54,805 nucleotides of DNA, from NCBI GenBank assembly GCA_013287505.1, contig JABDDR010000002.1, forward strand, positions 43,247 through 98,051. The letters run 5' to 3'. The notes under the pieces are model-generated. The model worked only from the letters and a program-made list of their open reading frames with translations, had not been told where the DNA came from and ran no database searches. Made by a program: the position numbers and the translations under genes. Positions 20,558 through 30,617 of the stretch are shown here, in pieces. Positions within the stretch are counted from its first letter, which is position 1; every line of letters begins with the position of its first letter. The DNA is from Gammaproteobacteria bacterium (lineage in GTDB: Bacteria > Pseudomonadota > Gammaproteobacteria > Coxiellales > Coxiellaceae).

Positions 20558-21076
20558 GTAGAGACGCGGGTGCAATTAAAAGCGCAGGTCGTACAAACGC
20601 TGAAACAGCGCGTTCGATATGACTGCAACCACAATGAACTATCAAGCGAGTGGGAACTTGGATGTGTCTTTTTTCTCCCGAGCGCAGTCGTGTAAACAAA
20701 AAATTTCTCTGCAACTTCCGCGAGGGTGAAAAATGATACGTCCAAGTAACCCACGAGCATCTCGCCAATGATGCAGTCATATCGAACAAGCGGCTAAAAG
20801 AACACATTTACATCCGTCCGTTCATGCATGATATGACTGCGGGAAATACCGAGATGCTCGTGGTTTACTTGGACGTATCATTTTTCACCCTCGCGGAAGT
20901 TGCAGAGAAATTTTTTGTTTACACGACTGCGCTCGGGAGAAAAAAGACACATCCAAGTTCCCACTCGCTATCAAGTGATTGTCTTCGGCAGTCATATCAT
21001 TGATCACTCTCTCAGTGTTTGCACAACCTACACTTTTAATCGCACCCTAGAGAGGCGATAGATCAACGTCTCTACG
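20558..21076. mobile_element. 0.5-kb palindrome: two inverted MITE-like copies (B and C) with repeat ends
   Basis: Copy B (20612-20787, exact 15-bp inverted ends GTTCGATATGACTGC) and copy C (20821-21020) face each other around a spacer of about 33 bp. Outside them, GGGTGC and ATTAAAAG on the left mirror ATCGCACCC and CTTTTAAT on the right. The extreme ends are GTAGAGACG and CGTCTCTAC, the ends of the other repeat family. The total is 519 bp. The right end supplies the parB stop codon. No gene is present in 20485-21071. Confidence 0.82.
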
Positions 21077-21974
21077 AAAGATACGCCAACAATTTTTCCA
21101 ATTCTTTTTCATTGCGATATTGAATAATGACTTTTCCGCGACCGCTCGCATTTTGCATCACATTCACTTTCGCGCCGAATTTTTGCGTTAAACGCTCTTG
21201 CAGTGTGTGCAAAATCGTTTTTTGTGGGGGTGATGAGCGCGTATCTGATGCGCCGCTCATCATCTTTCGAATGAAATCTTCTGTTTCGCGCACCGATAAT
21301 CCGCGCGAAACAATACTGTCTGCAGCGAATGTTTGTTTTTCTTCATCCAATATTAATAACGCACGCGCATGACCCATTTCCAATTTTTCAGTTTCAACCA
21401 ATCCGCGCACATGCGCATTTAATTTTAATAAGCGCAAAATATTGGTGACATTGGTGCGCGATTTTCCAACCGCATCAGCAACCGCTTGATGCGTCATATT
21501 AAATTCATTCATTAATCGATTTAATGCACCGGCTTCTTCCATGACATTTAAATCGCGACGTTGAATATTTTCAATCAATGCCATCAGCATCGCATTTTCA
21601 TCAGAAATATCGCGAATAATAGCGGGAATATACGATAACTCTGCCAATTGCGCAGCGCGCCAACGACGTTCACCCGCAATAATTTCATACTGATTATTTT
21701 CAATCGGACGCACAATAATCGGTTGAATTACACCTTGCGTGCGAATAGAGCTTGTTAACTCTTCTAATGCTTCCGGCGCCATTACTTTGCGTGGTTGATA
21801 TTTCCCCGGTTTTAAAGCATTCATCGGCAATTTTTTTAATTGACCATCTACTGAAGGCGAAGGTGTTTCTTCAATATAATCAACCGATGTTTCTGGCGTT
21901 TTTAAATCGCCTAATAGTGCACCTAATCCGAGATCGCTCAATCCTTTACCGAGACCGCGTTTTTTTATACTCAC
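21072..21974 (-). CDS. parB: Chromosome-partitioning protein ParB
   Basis: A 300-residue CTP-dependent DNA-binding protein that loads at parS and works with ParA in origin segregation. It starts [11 protein letters not shown], with [12 protein letters not shown], the CTP-pocket sequences [13 protein letters not shown]-like ([13 protein letters not shown]) and ENIQRRDLN, then a helix-turn-helix ([19 protein letters not shown]) and a C-terminal dimer region. GTG 21974 overlaps the parA stop (GTGA). The TAG stop is part of the repeat GTAGAGACG. Confidence 0.96.
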   Translation of the reverse strand: MSIKKRGLGKGLSDLGLGALLGDLKTPETSVDYIEETPSPSVDGQLKKLPMNALKPGKYQPRKVMAPEALEELTSSIRTQGVIQPIIVRPIENNQYEIIAGERRWRAAQLAELSYIPAIIRDISDENAMLMALIENIQRRDLNVMEEAGALNRLMNEFNMTHQAVADAVGKSRTNVTNILRLLKLNAHVRGLVETEKLEMGHARALLILDEEKQTFAADSIVSRGLSVRETEDFIRKMMSGASDTRSSPPQKTILHTLQERLTQKFGAKVNVMQNASGRGKVIIQYRNEKELEKLLAYLS

Positions 21975-22753
21975 ACTTCCACTCCCACAGTTTGCTCTTG
22001 TCTGCGAATCACTTCACTGGCGAGTGCTAAATAAGCAATCGCACCCTGTGAACGACTATCATATCCTAACGCAGTCATTCCATGACTGGGCGCTTCGGCC
22101 AAACGTACATTGCGCGGAATAACAGAATGATAAACTTTATCACCAAAATGCGCGAGTAATTGTTCAGACACCTCAACCGTTAATCGCGAACGTCCATCGT
22201 ACATCGTTCGCAATAAGCCTTCTAATTGTAAAACAGGATTTGCGGTGCGACGAATTTTTTCAATACTAGACAGTAAACTGGTTAAGCCTTCGAGCGCATA
22301 ATATTCGCATTGAACAGGTACTAAAACGCTGTCACTCGCCACAAGCGCATTCACAGTGAGCATGTTTAACGAAGGCGGACAATCGATAATAATAAAATCG
22401 TAATGGGTTGCGATGGTGGCTATGCATTTTTTTAATTTTTGCTCGCGATCTGTTGATTGCAACAGACGCACTTCTGCAACAGTTAAATCGCCATTCGCCG
22501 GCAACAAAGAAAAACCCCAACGTGTTATGACCGTAGCATCAGCAATTTCTGTCGTGCCAAGCAACACTTCATTTAATGACGCAGAAACAGTTTGTTTGTT
22601 AACACCACAACCCACTGTGGCACTGCCTTGTGGATCCGCATCGATTAACAAAACACGCCGCTTAATCGCAGCCAATGATGCGCTTAAATTGACACTGGTT
22701 GTTGTTTTGCCAACACCACCTTTCTGATTAGCCACCGCAATTATTTTTGTCAT
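21971..22753 (-). CDS. parA: Chromosome-partitioning ATPase ParA
   Basis: A 260-residue deviant-Walker ATPase (Soj family). [20 protein letters not shown] (residues 4-23) contains the signature Lys, then [32 protein letters not shown] and the C-terminal [16 protein letters not shown]. It pairs with ParB at the origin. It is located after rsmG and before parB in the standard order, with 27 bp to rsmG. Confidence 0.97.
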   Translation of the reverse strand: MTKIIAVANQKGGVGKTTTSVNLSASLAAIKRRVLLIDADPQGSATVGCGVNKQTVSASLNEVLLGTTEIADATVITRWGFSLLPANGDLTVAEVRLLQSTDREQKLKKCIATIATHYDFIIIDCPPSLNMLTVNALVASDSVLVPVQCEYYALEGLTSLLSSIEKIRRTANPVLQLEGLLRTMYDGRSRLTVEVSEQLLAHFGDKVYHSVIPRNVRLAEAPSHGMTALGYDSRSQGAIAYLALASEVIRRQEQTVGVEV

Positions 22754-22780
22754 GACAATAATTCTTTAAATGTAAGTTAA

Positions 22781-23398
22781 TTAATTTTCATTATTCATAA
22801 TAACCAGTGATCGATGTCCATCAACGCCAGGCACATTTAATTCAATGGTTCGATGCGGCTGAATAATTTTTTCTTGCGACACATCTGATTTCATCATCAA
22901 CAGTTTCCCATTTTTTACGAGCAAATGTTTGGAAATTTGCACCAAATCATCAATCGAGGCCACCGCGCGAGCAATCATTGTATCAAAGCAATGTGCTGTT
23001 TGATATTCTTCCGCGCGACCATTGATCACGCGTACATTTGTCAAGCCCAATTCTCGCGCCGCTTGAGCAATAAATCGCGTTTTTTTACCCACACTATCAA
23101 TCAATGTGAATTTTTTTTCGCAAAAATAAATGGCGAGTGGAATGCCTGGCAATCCCGCGCCGCTTCCCACGTCAACAATATTGTCACCGGTTAAATAAGG
23201 CACAACAGACAAACTATCAAGCAAATGATATGAAATCATTTTTTCAAAATCTGTAATTGCAGTGAGATTGTAGGCTTTATTCCATTTTTGTAATAAATGC
23301 AAATAAGCGATGAGTGTTGACTGTTTTTCTGCTGATACCGCTAGATCCATTTTCAAAAGACCAAGCCGCAATTTTTCGTTCTCAAACAAATTCATCAA
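22781..23398 (-). CDS. rsmG: 16S rRNA m7G527 methyltransferase
   Basis: A 205-residue SAM-dependent methyltransferase acting on G527 of 16S rRNA. The SAM site is NIVDVGSGAGLPGIPLAI (about 72-89). WNKAYNLTAI and the downstream MIARAVASIDDL are also typical. Normally mnmG lies upstream. Here an HPF-like gene occupies that place, so the gid pair is broken. The start (MM...) could be either of two adjacent ATGs. Confidence 0.95.
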   Translation of the reverse strand: MMNLFENEKLRLGLLKMDLAVSAEKQSTLIAYLHLLQKWNKAYNLTAITDFEKMISYHLLDSLSVVPYLTGDNIVDVGSGAGLPGIPLAIYFCEKKFTLIDSVGKKTRFIAQAARELGLTNVRVINGRAEEYQTAHCFDTMIARAVASIDDLVQISKHLLVKNGKLLMMKSDVSQEKIIQPHRTIELNVPGVDGHRSLVIMNNEN

Positions 23399-23449
23399 TG
23401 AATCTCTGTAATTAATCTTTGGTGTAAATTCTGCCTTAGCACGGACTAT

Positions 23450-23480
23450 CCCCCCTTTTTTTAAAAGGGGGGTTAGGGGG
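23450..23480. repeat. C6T7A4G6 hairpin
   Basis: C6 with a T run (23450-23462) mirrors A4 with G6 (23463-23472), followed by GGTTAGGGGGGATT. It forms a strong hairpin in the gap between the HPF gene and rsmG. No U run follows the stem on the minus strand, so it is more likely a dispersed palindromic sequence than an intrinsic terminator. Confidence 0.6.
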
Positions 23481-23490
23481 GATTATGGGA

Positions 23491-24033
23491 TTACTCCACC
23501 GTCTTATCCATCAACTTCACCCGATGCGCCTGCGGTCCATCATGCCCCATTTCTTGCACGAAATGCACAGGCATTCCCACACTGAGCTTATGAAAATCAG
23601 GTTGCGACACGTGATTGGCATTGAAATAATATTCCGTACCATCTTCGCTTTCAATAAATCCAAAACCATCACCATTAAATAATCGCACGATTTTGCCATA
23701 TATGAGTGGTTGATGATTTTTGCCATTGCGCATATCTTTGACATATTCTTCTAATTGTCGCGTCACATCATCAAATGCAGTCCGTATCGAAATATACAGA
23801 TCTTCTGCTTCATTATGTGTTGTCACGACTTCACGTCCTGGCACAGCGATGTTGACACGCGTATTGTGCAAATTGCCACGGTGTTGATTTTTATTTTCAA
23901 ATTCAACAACAACGTGGCAAGACACGATGTTATGACAAAATTGATGCAATTTATCGATTTTTTCTTGGATGTGTTCTTTTACGGCTTCTGAATGGGGTAA
24001 ACCACGGAATGTGATTTGCGCTGCTACTTGCAT
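23491..24033 (-). CDS. Ribosome hibernation factor HPF/RaiA fused to a cold-shock domain
   Basis: 180 residues. The N-terminal part (about 1-110) is the ribosome-binding HPF/S30AE fold (ITFRGLPHSEAVKEHIQEKI, HVVVEFENKNQHRG, VVTTHNEAEDLYISIRTAFD). The C-terminal 65 residues form a cold-shock domain (GKIVRLFNGDGFGFIESEDG then YYFNANHV), a nucleic-acid-binding OB fold. The fusion is known in other proteobacteria and suggests ribosome silencing together with RNA binding under stress. No rpoN or pts genes are nearby. The hairpin at 23450 lies after its stop. Confidence 0.9.
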   Translation of the reverse strand: MQVAAQITFRGLPHSEAVKEHIQEKIDKLHQFCHNIVSCHVVVEFENKNQHRGNLHNTRVNIAVPGREVVTTHNEAEDLYISIRTAFDDVTRQLEEYVKDMRNGKNHQPLIYGKIVRLFNGDGFGFIESEDGTEYYFNANHVSQPDFHKLSVGMPVHFVQEMGHDGPQAHRVKLMDKTVE

Positions 24034-24171
24034 AAATTCCTCCTTTTTATATTACCAGCAAAATCAAATCGTTACAGAACGGACTAAATTCCACTCTTAG
24101 ATGAGTTAAGATAATTATAGTGCGTATTTTTGAAAGTGTTATCATATTTTGATAATAAAAAGGAACGAACA

Positions 24172-25887
24172 ATGTCAAGATTGCTCAGCGATTCAGATAT
24201 AAATATGGTGAGCAGACGAAATGAAGCGATTGCCCGACTTGATATTACACTCGCCAGTTTTGATTCCCCTGACTTTATCAATAATGATTTAAACACCGAG
24301 CAAGAGCGTCAAGCGCATGAAGATAAAATTATTAACTCATACTTATTTTTAAAAGAAATTGGCGATGAAAATGTAGATCGTTATAACAACCAACTCATAA
24401 AATACTACCCACATTATTTAAAATATGTTGTTTATCGCGAAAAATTGACCGGATCAAACGGCGAACGAAAATTTTTACGCTATAATTTAATCGAAGCGTT
24501 TTTTAAACACTCGGGTATTAATCCCAATGTTGAATCACTTCAAGAATTGAGTGCAAATCGTCGCGCAATCAGCGGTGGATCTTCATTTTTTCATTTTTCC
24601 TCTAGTGATAATCACTATTTTAAAAAATATTGCGAGGCTGAGTGGGCAAGAATACCGTTGGAAACATTGCGCGCGGCAGGTTGTATTGAAAGCACGATAT
24701 GTGAGCGTGTAAAAAATATCGTAAAAAGTAGATACTCTAATGCGCACGATCAAAACGATCTGCAACAACTTGAGAAATTATATTATATCTCCGAATTAAT
24801 TTTACAATCGCAATTTAAAAAAGCAAACACTGAATTTATGACGCTTAAACTTGTGTGGCCAGAGATTGCTATTGATGACCTGCATGATGCATTGGAGATA
24901 TTAAAAAATGAAGCCATAGATGAGATTGCTGGTAATGGAGAATTAACTGGTGAAAAATATCGGCGTTTTTCGGGTTTTCTGTCATCTCGGCTGTATAATG
25001 ACCTGGATAGTCATGTTAACGCGAAGGTGTGGTCATTTGAAAGAGGAATATGGCTGTGTGGATTATTTGAAAAAAATAAAGACATATCAGATAGCTTCGA
25101 ATTAAATAAATTTTTAAAAAAAATAATGAATGGGTTATTAGAAACACCTGCAGAATTAATAAATATTGATTCATTGAGATCATTGCAAAACTGTGTCGGA
25201 AAAAAAATAATTTGGATGGGTAGTCGACAATCATGGCGCGAAGCGTGTTCTCGTCTTGCTGTGTGTGATTCAAAGACCGTTGAAGCAGTATGGCATGCAG
25301 TTCGCGCTATTATTCTAAAAGCATCCTTAGTGGAAGCATTTAAAAACACTGATGTTAAAAAGCCTGATATCCTTGATTTGAAATTGGTAAATAACATTTC
25401 TTGCGCTGTTTTCCACATTGATTTTTCAAAAACTGAATTAGAAAATATACTACAAAATGCATTGTCATATTCAGAAATTAAGCAAGCTGCTTTTGCTAAA
25501 GAAGTAGGCATTAAAAGATTTAAAGAAACGCTTCTTTTTTTTCCTGATCTGCATATCAATAATCATTCTGTGAATACCGATAAATTAATGGCGTTGCAGA
25601 ATTTACAAAAACTCGTGGTTCATCATTTGAGGCACATGGAAGATGAGCGCTCAATTTCAGCCGCTTTTTCAGGGGTGATTAATCATTTAAATCAAATTGC
25701 ACAGCAATTCCGAAGAGAAGGTGATGGCACGAATAATTTTTTAGATCTCATTGTGGAAACCAGAACGTTGGCAATACAAAAGCAACATGAGTGGCGAGAA
25801 AAATTGTCACTGACTTTTTCTACCCATTCGCAATGCGATGCAACTCGTCAGGATCATGCTGCTCAATTATTGAGCATGTCTGCATAA
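24172..25887 (+). CDS. Large unknown helical protein (571 residues), effector-like
   Basis: No family is recognised. It is helical, rich in Lys, Glu, Asn and Ile, without signal peptide or membrane segment. ATG 24172 follows AGGAA eight bases upstream. The earlier in-frame ATG at 24130 would lie in the promoter region, where TTGAAA starts near 24129. Around residue 355-380 it carries EACSRLAVCDSKTVEAV, resembling the ECVGLQTTVNDSKTV segment of the unknown protein at 1808 and ECKILLDAIDDCETV of the one at 537. It stands alone between hpf and csrA. Confidence 0.7.
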   Translation: MSRLLSDSDINMVSRRNEAIARLDITLASFDSPDFINNDLNTEQERQAHEDKIINSYLFLKEIGDENVDRYNNQLIKYYPHYLKYVVYREKLTGSNGERKFLRYNLIEAFFKHSGINPNVESLQELSANRRAISGGSSFFHFSSSDNHYFKKYCEAEWARIPLETLRAAGCIESTICERVKNIVKSRYSNAHDQNDLQQLEKLYYISELILQSQFKKANTEFMTLKLVWPEIAIDDLHDALEILKNEAIDEIAGNGELTGEKYRRFSGFLSSRLYNDLDSHVNAKVWSFERGIWLCGLFEKNKDISDSFELNKFLKKIMNGLLETPAELINIDSLRSLQNCVGKKIIWMGSRQSWREACSRLAVCDSKTVEAVWHAVRAIILKASLVEAFKNTDVKKPDILDLKLVNNISCAVFHIDFSKTELENILQNALSYSEIKQAAFAKEVGIKRFKETLLFFPDLHINNHSVNTDKLMALQNLQKLVVHHLRHMEDERSISAAFSGVINHLNQIAQQFRREGDGTNNFLDLIVETRTLAIQKQHEWREKLSLTFSTHSQCDATRQDHAAQLLSMSA

Positions 25888-26046
25888 CAATCACAACAAT
25901 CTATTAATAAAACCTTAATATCTACTTGGTATTGTATGACGGCGCAATGTTTTGCGTCGTTGTAATGGGTGTGTCAGAATATGCCCGTTTTTAACTTCGG
26001 TGCGGCACAGTGTTGGGATTTGGACGGTTTTGAGGAGTAAAATCTA

Positions 26047-26241
26047 ATGTTAGTATTGACGCGTTCCGTTGGTGAACGATTGTTTATCCAAGACGGTGAA
26101 ATAAAGATTCAAGTGTTGGAAGTGAAGGGTAATCAAGTGCGTATTGGTATTGAAGCGCCAAAACACATTGCTATTCATCGTGAAGAAGTATTTGAGCGAA
26201 TTAAAACAGAAGGCTCAAATCAAAAAGAAGAAGCGGCTTAA
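26047..26241 (+). CDS. csrA: Carbon storage regulator CsrA
   Basis: A 64-residue RNA-binding regulator that represses or stabilises mRNAs with GGA motifs. [14 protein letters not shown] opens the canonical sequence, [22 protein letters not shown] follows, and the length is normal. A GAGGAGTAA site with several GGA triplets upstream (26010-26040) could allow self-control. In Legionella and Coxiella it governs the switch between replicative and transmissive phases. The 3' end overlaps rpiA (convergent) by 4 bp. Confidence 0.97.
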   Translation: MLVLTRSVGERLFIQDGEIKIQVLEVKGNQVRIGIEAPKHIAIHREEVFERIKTEGSNQKEEAA

Positions 26242-26891
26242 ACTTCAGAAATGCCTCGTTGACCGGCTATGAGTATTTTGTCGGCTGCGCGTTTTGCGAA
26301 GATGCCATTACAAACAATACCTGTAATGTTGTTGAGTGTTTCTTCTATTTCAATTGGGTTGGTTAAATCTAATTGATGCACATCGAGAATAATATTGCCA
26401 TTGTCTGTGGTGAATCCTGCGCGGTATTCAGGCATCCCCCCTAATTTAACAATGGCTCTGCCAACCAATCCGCGCGCCATTGGGATGACTTCAATGGCCA
26501 ATGGAAATTTCCCCAGCACTTTGACTTCTTTTGATTCATCTGCGATACAAATAAATTGTTTTGCTGTGGCAGCACAAATCTTTTCGCGCGTCAGTGCACC
26601 ACCACCGCCTTTAATTAAATATTTAAAACGATTGAATTCATCGGCGCCATCGATATATATCGGTAACATATCGACAGAATTTAAATCATAAACGGGAATG
26701 CCATGCGCTTTTAATCTTTTTTCGGTGTCGAGTGAGCTTGCCACCGCACCTTTTATTTTGTGTTTTATGGTTGCGAGCGCATCAATAAAATAATTCACTG
26801 TCGAGCCAGATCCTACGCCCACAAAATTATTTTCTGAGATATATTTTAGTGCGGCGTTGGCAGCTTGGATTTTTAATTCGTCTTGGTTCAT
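26238..26891 (-). CDS. rpiA: Ribose-5-phosphate isomerase A
   Basis: A 217-residue cytosolic isomerase interconverting ribose-5- and ribulose-5-phosphate in the pentose phosphate pathway. [15 protein letters not shown] (phosphate loop near residue 25), [21 protein letters not shown] with the catalytic Glu, and [13 protein letters not shown] are all seen. Length and order are typical. It is monocistronic, with a repeat element upstream. Confidence 0.96.
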   Translation of the reverse strand: MNQDELKIQAANAALKYISENNFVGVGSGSTVNYFIDALATIKHKIKGAVASSLDTEKRLKAHGIPVYDLNSVDMLPIYIDGADEFNRFKYLIKGGGGALTREKICAATAKQFICIADESKEVKVLGKFPLAIEVIPMARGLVGRAIVKLGGMPEYRAGFTTDNGNIILDVHQLDLTNPIEIEETLNNITGIVCNGIFAKRAADKILIAGQRGISEV

Positions 26892-26937
26892 AGTTTTTTA
26901 GGATAATGAATTTATAGATTAAATACAAATGTATTTT

Positions 26938-27117
26938 TGCATTCGCATTCGCTTACGCGAAAGCTTCTAAACTTTATCACTGGCACAAACCATCAGCGAG
27001 TACGCGCTAATGATATAGTTTAGAAGCACTTGCGTTAGCAAGCGCGATGAAAGAATCACCATTGTTCTACTTGCTTTCGCACTCACTTACATGAGCGCTT
27101 CTACACAACATCACTCG
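26938..27117. repeat. TTTAGAAGC-type inverted repeat, copy 1
   Basis: The arms TTCGCTTACGCGAAAGCTTCTAAACT (about 26944-26970) and AGTTTAGAAGCACTTGCGTTAGCAAGCG (about 27018-27045) face each other over about 45 bp. A third, worn arm (GCTTTCGCACTCAC and AGCGCTTCTACAC) continues to 27117 and covers the last codons and stop of the MFS gene. The same family recurs at 37405, 39330 and 48725. Confidence 0.78.
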
Positions 27118-28378
27118 TTCCATAACTGTCCTTCATGCGATACGACAAAACAAACGCCACAATTAAAAACAACGGAATGATTAATAATGCAATTTGATAA
27201 TCTCTGACGCTGTAATGCACAATCAGATGATCGCTTGATAATAAATTTAAGCAATACGCAAACAGAGGCTGAACAATCATACCACTGACCATGACACATG
27301 CATTCATAAAACCCACCGCAGTTGCAGTGAGTCGCAATTCCACCAAATCACTAGCAATAGCAAAACAAGCAATTTCGCAGCTTGAAAAGAACGCAAATAA
27401 AAATAAAAGCGTTGCCAACATCCAGTGTGATAAGTATTGCGGAAATAAAATCACCGGCATAAATGCAATAATCGACGCTGCACAACCATACAACAATAAT
27501 TGTCGACGTGATTTCAATTTCTCAGATAAGTATCCATGAAAAGGAGATCCCACAAACCAACCTAAGAAAATCATGTCAATATAATAACTCGCTGATTCCG
27601 CATTAATATGCATGGCCTTTTGAACATAAGAATTTCCCCATTGCTCCGCCAATAAAGACAATGATAAATATAATGCACACCCAATAAATCCCGCTTGCAA
27701 TACGGTTTTTGATGACATAATTCGTATTAGCGAATGGCCCAATAATTTAAAATTCAGTGGTTTTGATTGCTCAACTTTATTACTAAATTCACGTTTATCA
27801 AAAACGCAAAATAAAAATAGACCAATTAATATTGTGCCTAACCATAAACTATCGGTAATGACTGGATGCCAGCCCAAATGATCCACAATCCATCCCATGA
27901 CTGTTTCGCCAAACATAGCGCCCAACATACCCAGCGACGTACAAAGCCCCACAAAAAGAGAAAAATACTTTTTTGGCAGCCAATCAGCTGCTAATTTTAA
28001 TGCGCCAACAAAGGCAAATGCACTGCCTATGCCAATTAAAAAACGGGCCATGCTTGCGACAAAATAGGAATGCGTGTATCCAAAAATGCCTGTGCCAAGG
28101 ATACACATCATAATCGCTGTAATTAAAATACGCCGCGCACCAAAACGATCGGTAATTAATCCAACCACCAATTGCAAAGGTGTGTAAGCCCAATAATACA
28201 TGGACGCCAATAATCCTAATCCGCCATCACTGATTTCAAAATAAAGTCGTAATTGTTTGACCATGATGCCGGGTTCGATACGTAATAAATATTCATAGGT
28301 ATAAAAAAGTGCTGCCAATGAACAGACGAACCAGGCGAGAAAAAGTGAATTAGCGTGTTTTGAAATTAATTTTTTCAT
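27101..28378 (-). CDS. MFS transporter
   Basis: 425 residues with about 12 membrane helices. The MFS signature VVGLITDRFGARRILI lies between helices 2 and 3 (near residue 75), and helix 4-5 reads ARFLIGIGSAFAFVGALKL. The substrate is unknown. It resembles metabolite/proton symporters of intracellular gammaproteobacteria. Its ATG overlaps the prlC stop (ATGA), so it is translated with the peptidase. That pairing would suit peptide or amino-acid handling, but this is inference. Confidence 0.85.
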   Translation of the reverse strand: MKKLISKHANSLFLAWFVCSLAALFYTYEYLLRIEPGIMVKQLRLYFEISDGGLGLLASMYYWAYTPLQLVVGLITDRFGARRILITAIMMCILGTGIFGYTHSYFVASMARFLIGIGSAFAFVGALKLAADWLPKKYFSLFVGLCTSLGMLGAMFGETVMGWIVDHLGWHPVITDSLWLGTILIGLFLFCVFDKREFSNKVEQSKPLNFKLLGHSLIRIMSSKTVLQAGFIGCALYLSLSLLAEQWGNSYVQKAMHINAESASYYIDMIFLGWFVGSPFHGYLSEKLKSRRQLLLYGCAASIIAFMPVILFPQYLSHWMLATLLFLFAFFSSCEIACFAIASDLVELRLTATAVGFMNACVMVSGMIVQPLFAYCLNLLSSDHLIVHYSVRDYQIALLIIPLFLIVAFVLSYRMKDSYGTSDVV

Positions 28379-30396
28379 GAAATCCCCGATTGTGTCAGCA
28401 ACGCATCCACCGTTGGTTTTCTGCCGCGAAATGCGATAAATACATCAAGCGGATCAATCGCACCACCACTTTCTAAAAATGTTTTTTTGTATTTTTCACT
28501 TAAAGCGAGATCAAAAATCCCTTTTTCTAAAAATAAAGAGAAAGCATCGCACGCCATCACCTCAGCCCATTTGTAGCTATAATATCCCGCTGCATAACTG
28601 GATCCAAAAATATGCGTAAAACAATGGGCAAAACGATTAAATTCAGGCGCTTGATAAACAGCTATTTTTTTTCGAACATCATTTAAGATATCTTGCACGC
28701 AATGAGGATTATTTTCGTCAAATTCAATATGTAAACGAAAATCAAATAATGCCAATTCCAATTGTCTGACCATTTGCATTGCCGTCTGAAAATTTTTCGC
28801 GCGGTCCATGCGTTCATATAAATCATTTGGCAGCGCGGCATGTGTTTTATAGTGCTTCGCAAAATAGGCAATCGATGGTTTTTCCCACGCCCAGTTTTCA
28901 TAAAATTGGCTCGCCACTTCAACAGCATCCCAAGGAATACCGTGAATACCGGATACATTGGCAACATCAATCTTTGTGAGTATATGTTGCAGCGCATGCC
29001 CGCACTCATGAAACAATGTCACCACATCATCATGCGTAAATAAAGCAGGATCACTACCAATCGGCGCATTAAAATTACAGGTAACATACGCACCAGGTAA
29101 TTGCGTGTCGCCATTACTCAATCGTCGACGCGTTGCACAATCATCCATCCATGCACCACCACGTTTGTTTTCCCGAGCATACAAATCAAAATATAAATGC
29201 GCTTGCAAATGACCTTGACTGTCTTTTAATCGAAAACATTTGACATCTTTATGCCAAACATCCGCATCCAAATTTCTTTCAAAAGTGACGCCATATAAAC
29301 GTTGCGTGATATCAAACAAGCCCTGCAATACAGAAGGTTCTGGAAAATAAGGACGACAATCTTCGGGTGAAATCGCATAGTCTTTTTGACGCAATTTTTC
29401 AGAAACGTACGCAATGTCCCATGCTTGTAATTTTTCAATGTCCAATTCTTTTTTTGCAAAGTCAGATAATTTTTTAAATTCTGCGTGGGCACCATTCGAC
29501 GATTTTTCGGCAAGCTCATTTAAAAACGCTAAAACCTCATCTGTTTTTTTCACCATTTTGGTCGCAAGTGAGTATTCGGCATAATTGTTAAAATCCAATA
29601 TTTTCGCCAACTCAAAACGATTTTTTAAAATGGATACCATCGTTTTGCTGTTGTCATATTTTTCATCACCTAATTCAGATGCGCGCGTCACATAAGCGCG
29701 ATAAAATTCCGCGCGCAAATTTTGTGAATCCGCATGCCCCATGATTGCCAAATAATCTGGCGCTTCTAGCGTGAATAACCAACCCTCTTGATTTTCTTTT
29801 TGTGCATTGTTTCTTGCGGCCGCTTTTGCATGTTCTGGAATGCCAGCCAATAAACTTTCATCGAAAATATGCTTTTTAAATGCCATGGTGGCATCAAGAC
29901 AATTTTCTTCAAATTGATGCATCAGTTGTGATAATGATTTTGTGATTTCTGCAAATCGCTGTTTTTTGTCGGACGATAAATGCACGCCGCTCAATTTAAA
30001 ATCTCGCAAATCATGTTCAATGGATTTTTGTTGCGCTGGATTTAATGTTTTAAAATAATGACTGTTTTTAATAGATTCTATCGCATGAAATAATTTTTCG
30101 TTGTGCGCAATATGTGTGTGATAATCAGACAATGCGGGAAGACAGGCATTCATCGCATCACGCAAACTAGGCGCATTCACAACAGCGCTTAAATGTTGAA
30201 TAGGTCCCCAAAATTGATGCAGCGTATTATTTAAATCTTCTATGGGCTGACATAAATTTTCCCATGTATAAACTGAATTTTGATTTAATAAACCTTCAAT
30301 AGCATCCAGATTTTTTTTCAGTAAACCATCCAGATTTTTTTTAGCGTCAGCAATTTGAATATGACTAAATGTGGGAAGCGTACAAACAGTGGTCAT
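28375..30396 (-). CDS. prlC: Oligopeptidase A (M3 family)
   Basis: A cytosolic zinc metallopeptidase of 673 residues that degrades short peptides, including cleaved signal peptides. The HEXXH zinc motif FHECGHALQHIL sits near residue 460, with the third ligand in DAVEVASQFYENW and a YYSYKWAEVMACDAF signature toward the C-terminus. The start is ATG 30396, after GGAG; an earlier reading from 30417 is unlikely. It is coupled to the MFS gene downstream by a 4-bp overlap. Confidence 0.94.
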   Translation of the reverse strand: MTTVCTLPTFSHIQIADAKKNLDGLLKKNLDAIEGLLNQNSVYTWENLCQPIEDLNNTLHQFWGPIQHLSAVVNAPSLRDAMNACLPALSDYHTHIAHNEKLFHAIESIKNSHYFKTLNPAQQKSIEHDLRDFKLSGVHLSSDKKQRFAEITKSLSQLMHQFEENCLDATMAFKKHIFDESLLAGIPEHAKAAARNNAQKENQEGWLFTLEAPDYLAIMGHADSQNLRAEFYRAYVTRASELGDEKYDNSKTMVSILKNRFELAKILDFNNYAEYSLATKMVKKTDEVLAFLNELAEKSSNGAHAEFKKLSDFAKKELDIEKLQAWDIAYVSEKLRQKDYAISPEDCRPYFPEPSVLQGLFDITQRLYGVTFERNLDADVWHKDVKCFRLKDSQGHLQAHLYFDLYARENKRGGAWMDDCATRRRLSNGDTQLPGAYVTCNFNAPIGSDPALFTHDDVVTLFHECGHALQHILTKIDVANVSGIHGIPWDAVEVASQFYENWAWEKPSIAYFAKHYKTHAALPNDLYERMDRAKNFQTAMQMVRQLELALFDFRLHIEFDENNPHCVQDILNDVRKKIAVYQAPEFNRFAHCFTHIFGSSYAAGYYSYKWAEVMACDAFSLFLEKGIFDLALSEKYKKTFLESGGAIDPLDVFIAFRGRKPTVDALLTQSGIS

Positions 30397-30617
30397 GAAT
30401 TTAAAGCTCCGAAACAAATCAATCTAGAGTTGATTGTGCCGCTTGAAACGAATGAATGCAATACAGGAAGCCTGTACACTCTTCCGCATTCGCTAGCTGG
30501 ATTTGAATCAATAAGAAAATTTTTTGTCGTTAACAGAAATAGAATTGCTTGCATGAAACAGGCCTATCATTGACCGATGATACGTCAACCATAAGAGAAA
30601 CGTCTTATCTCGTGATC

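Noticed and set aside
20497-20807. Two overlapping open frames in the palindrome upstream of the outer-membrane protein gene
   Set aside because: They are translations of inverted-repeat DNA; no copy keeps a consistent start, stop or protein sequence.
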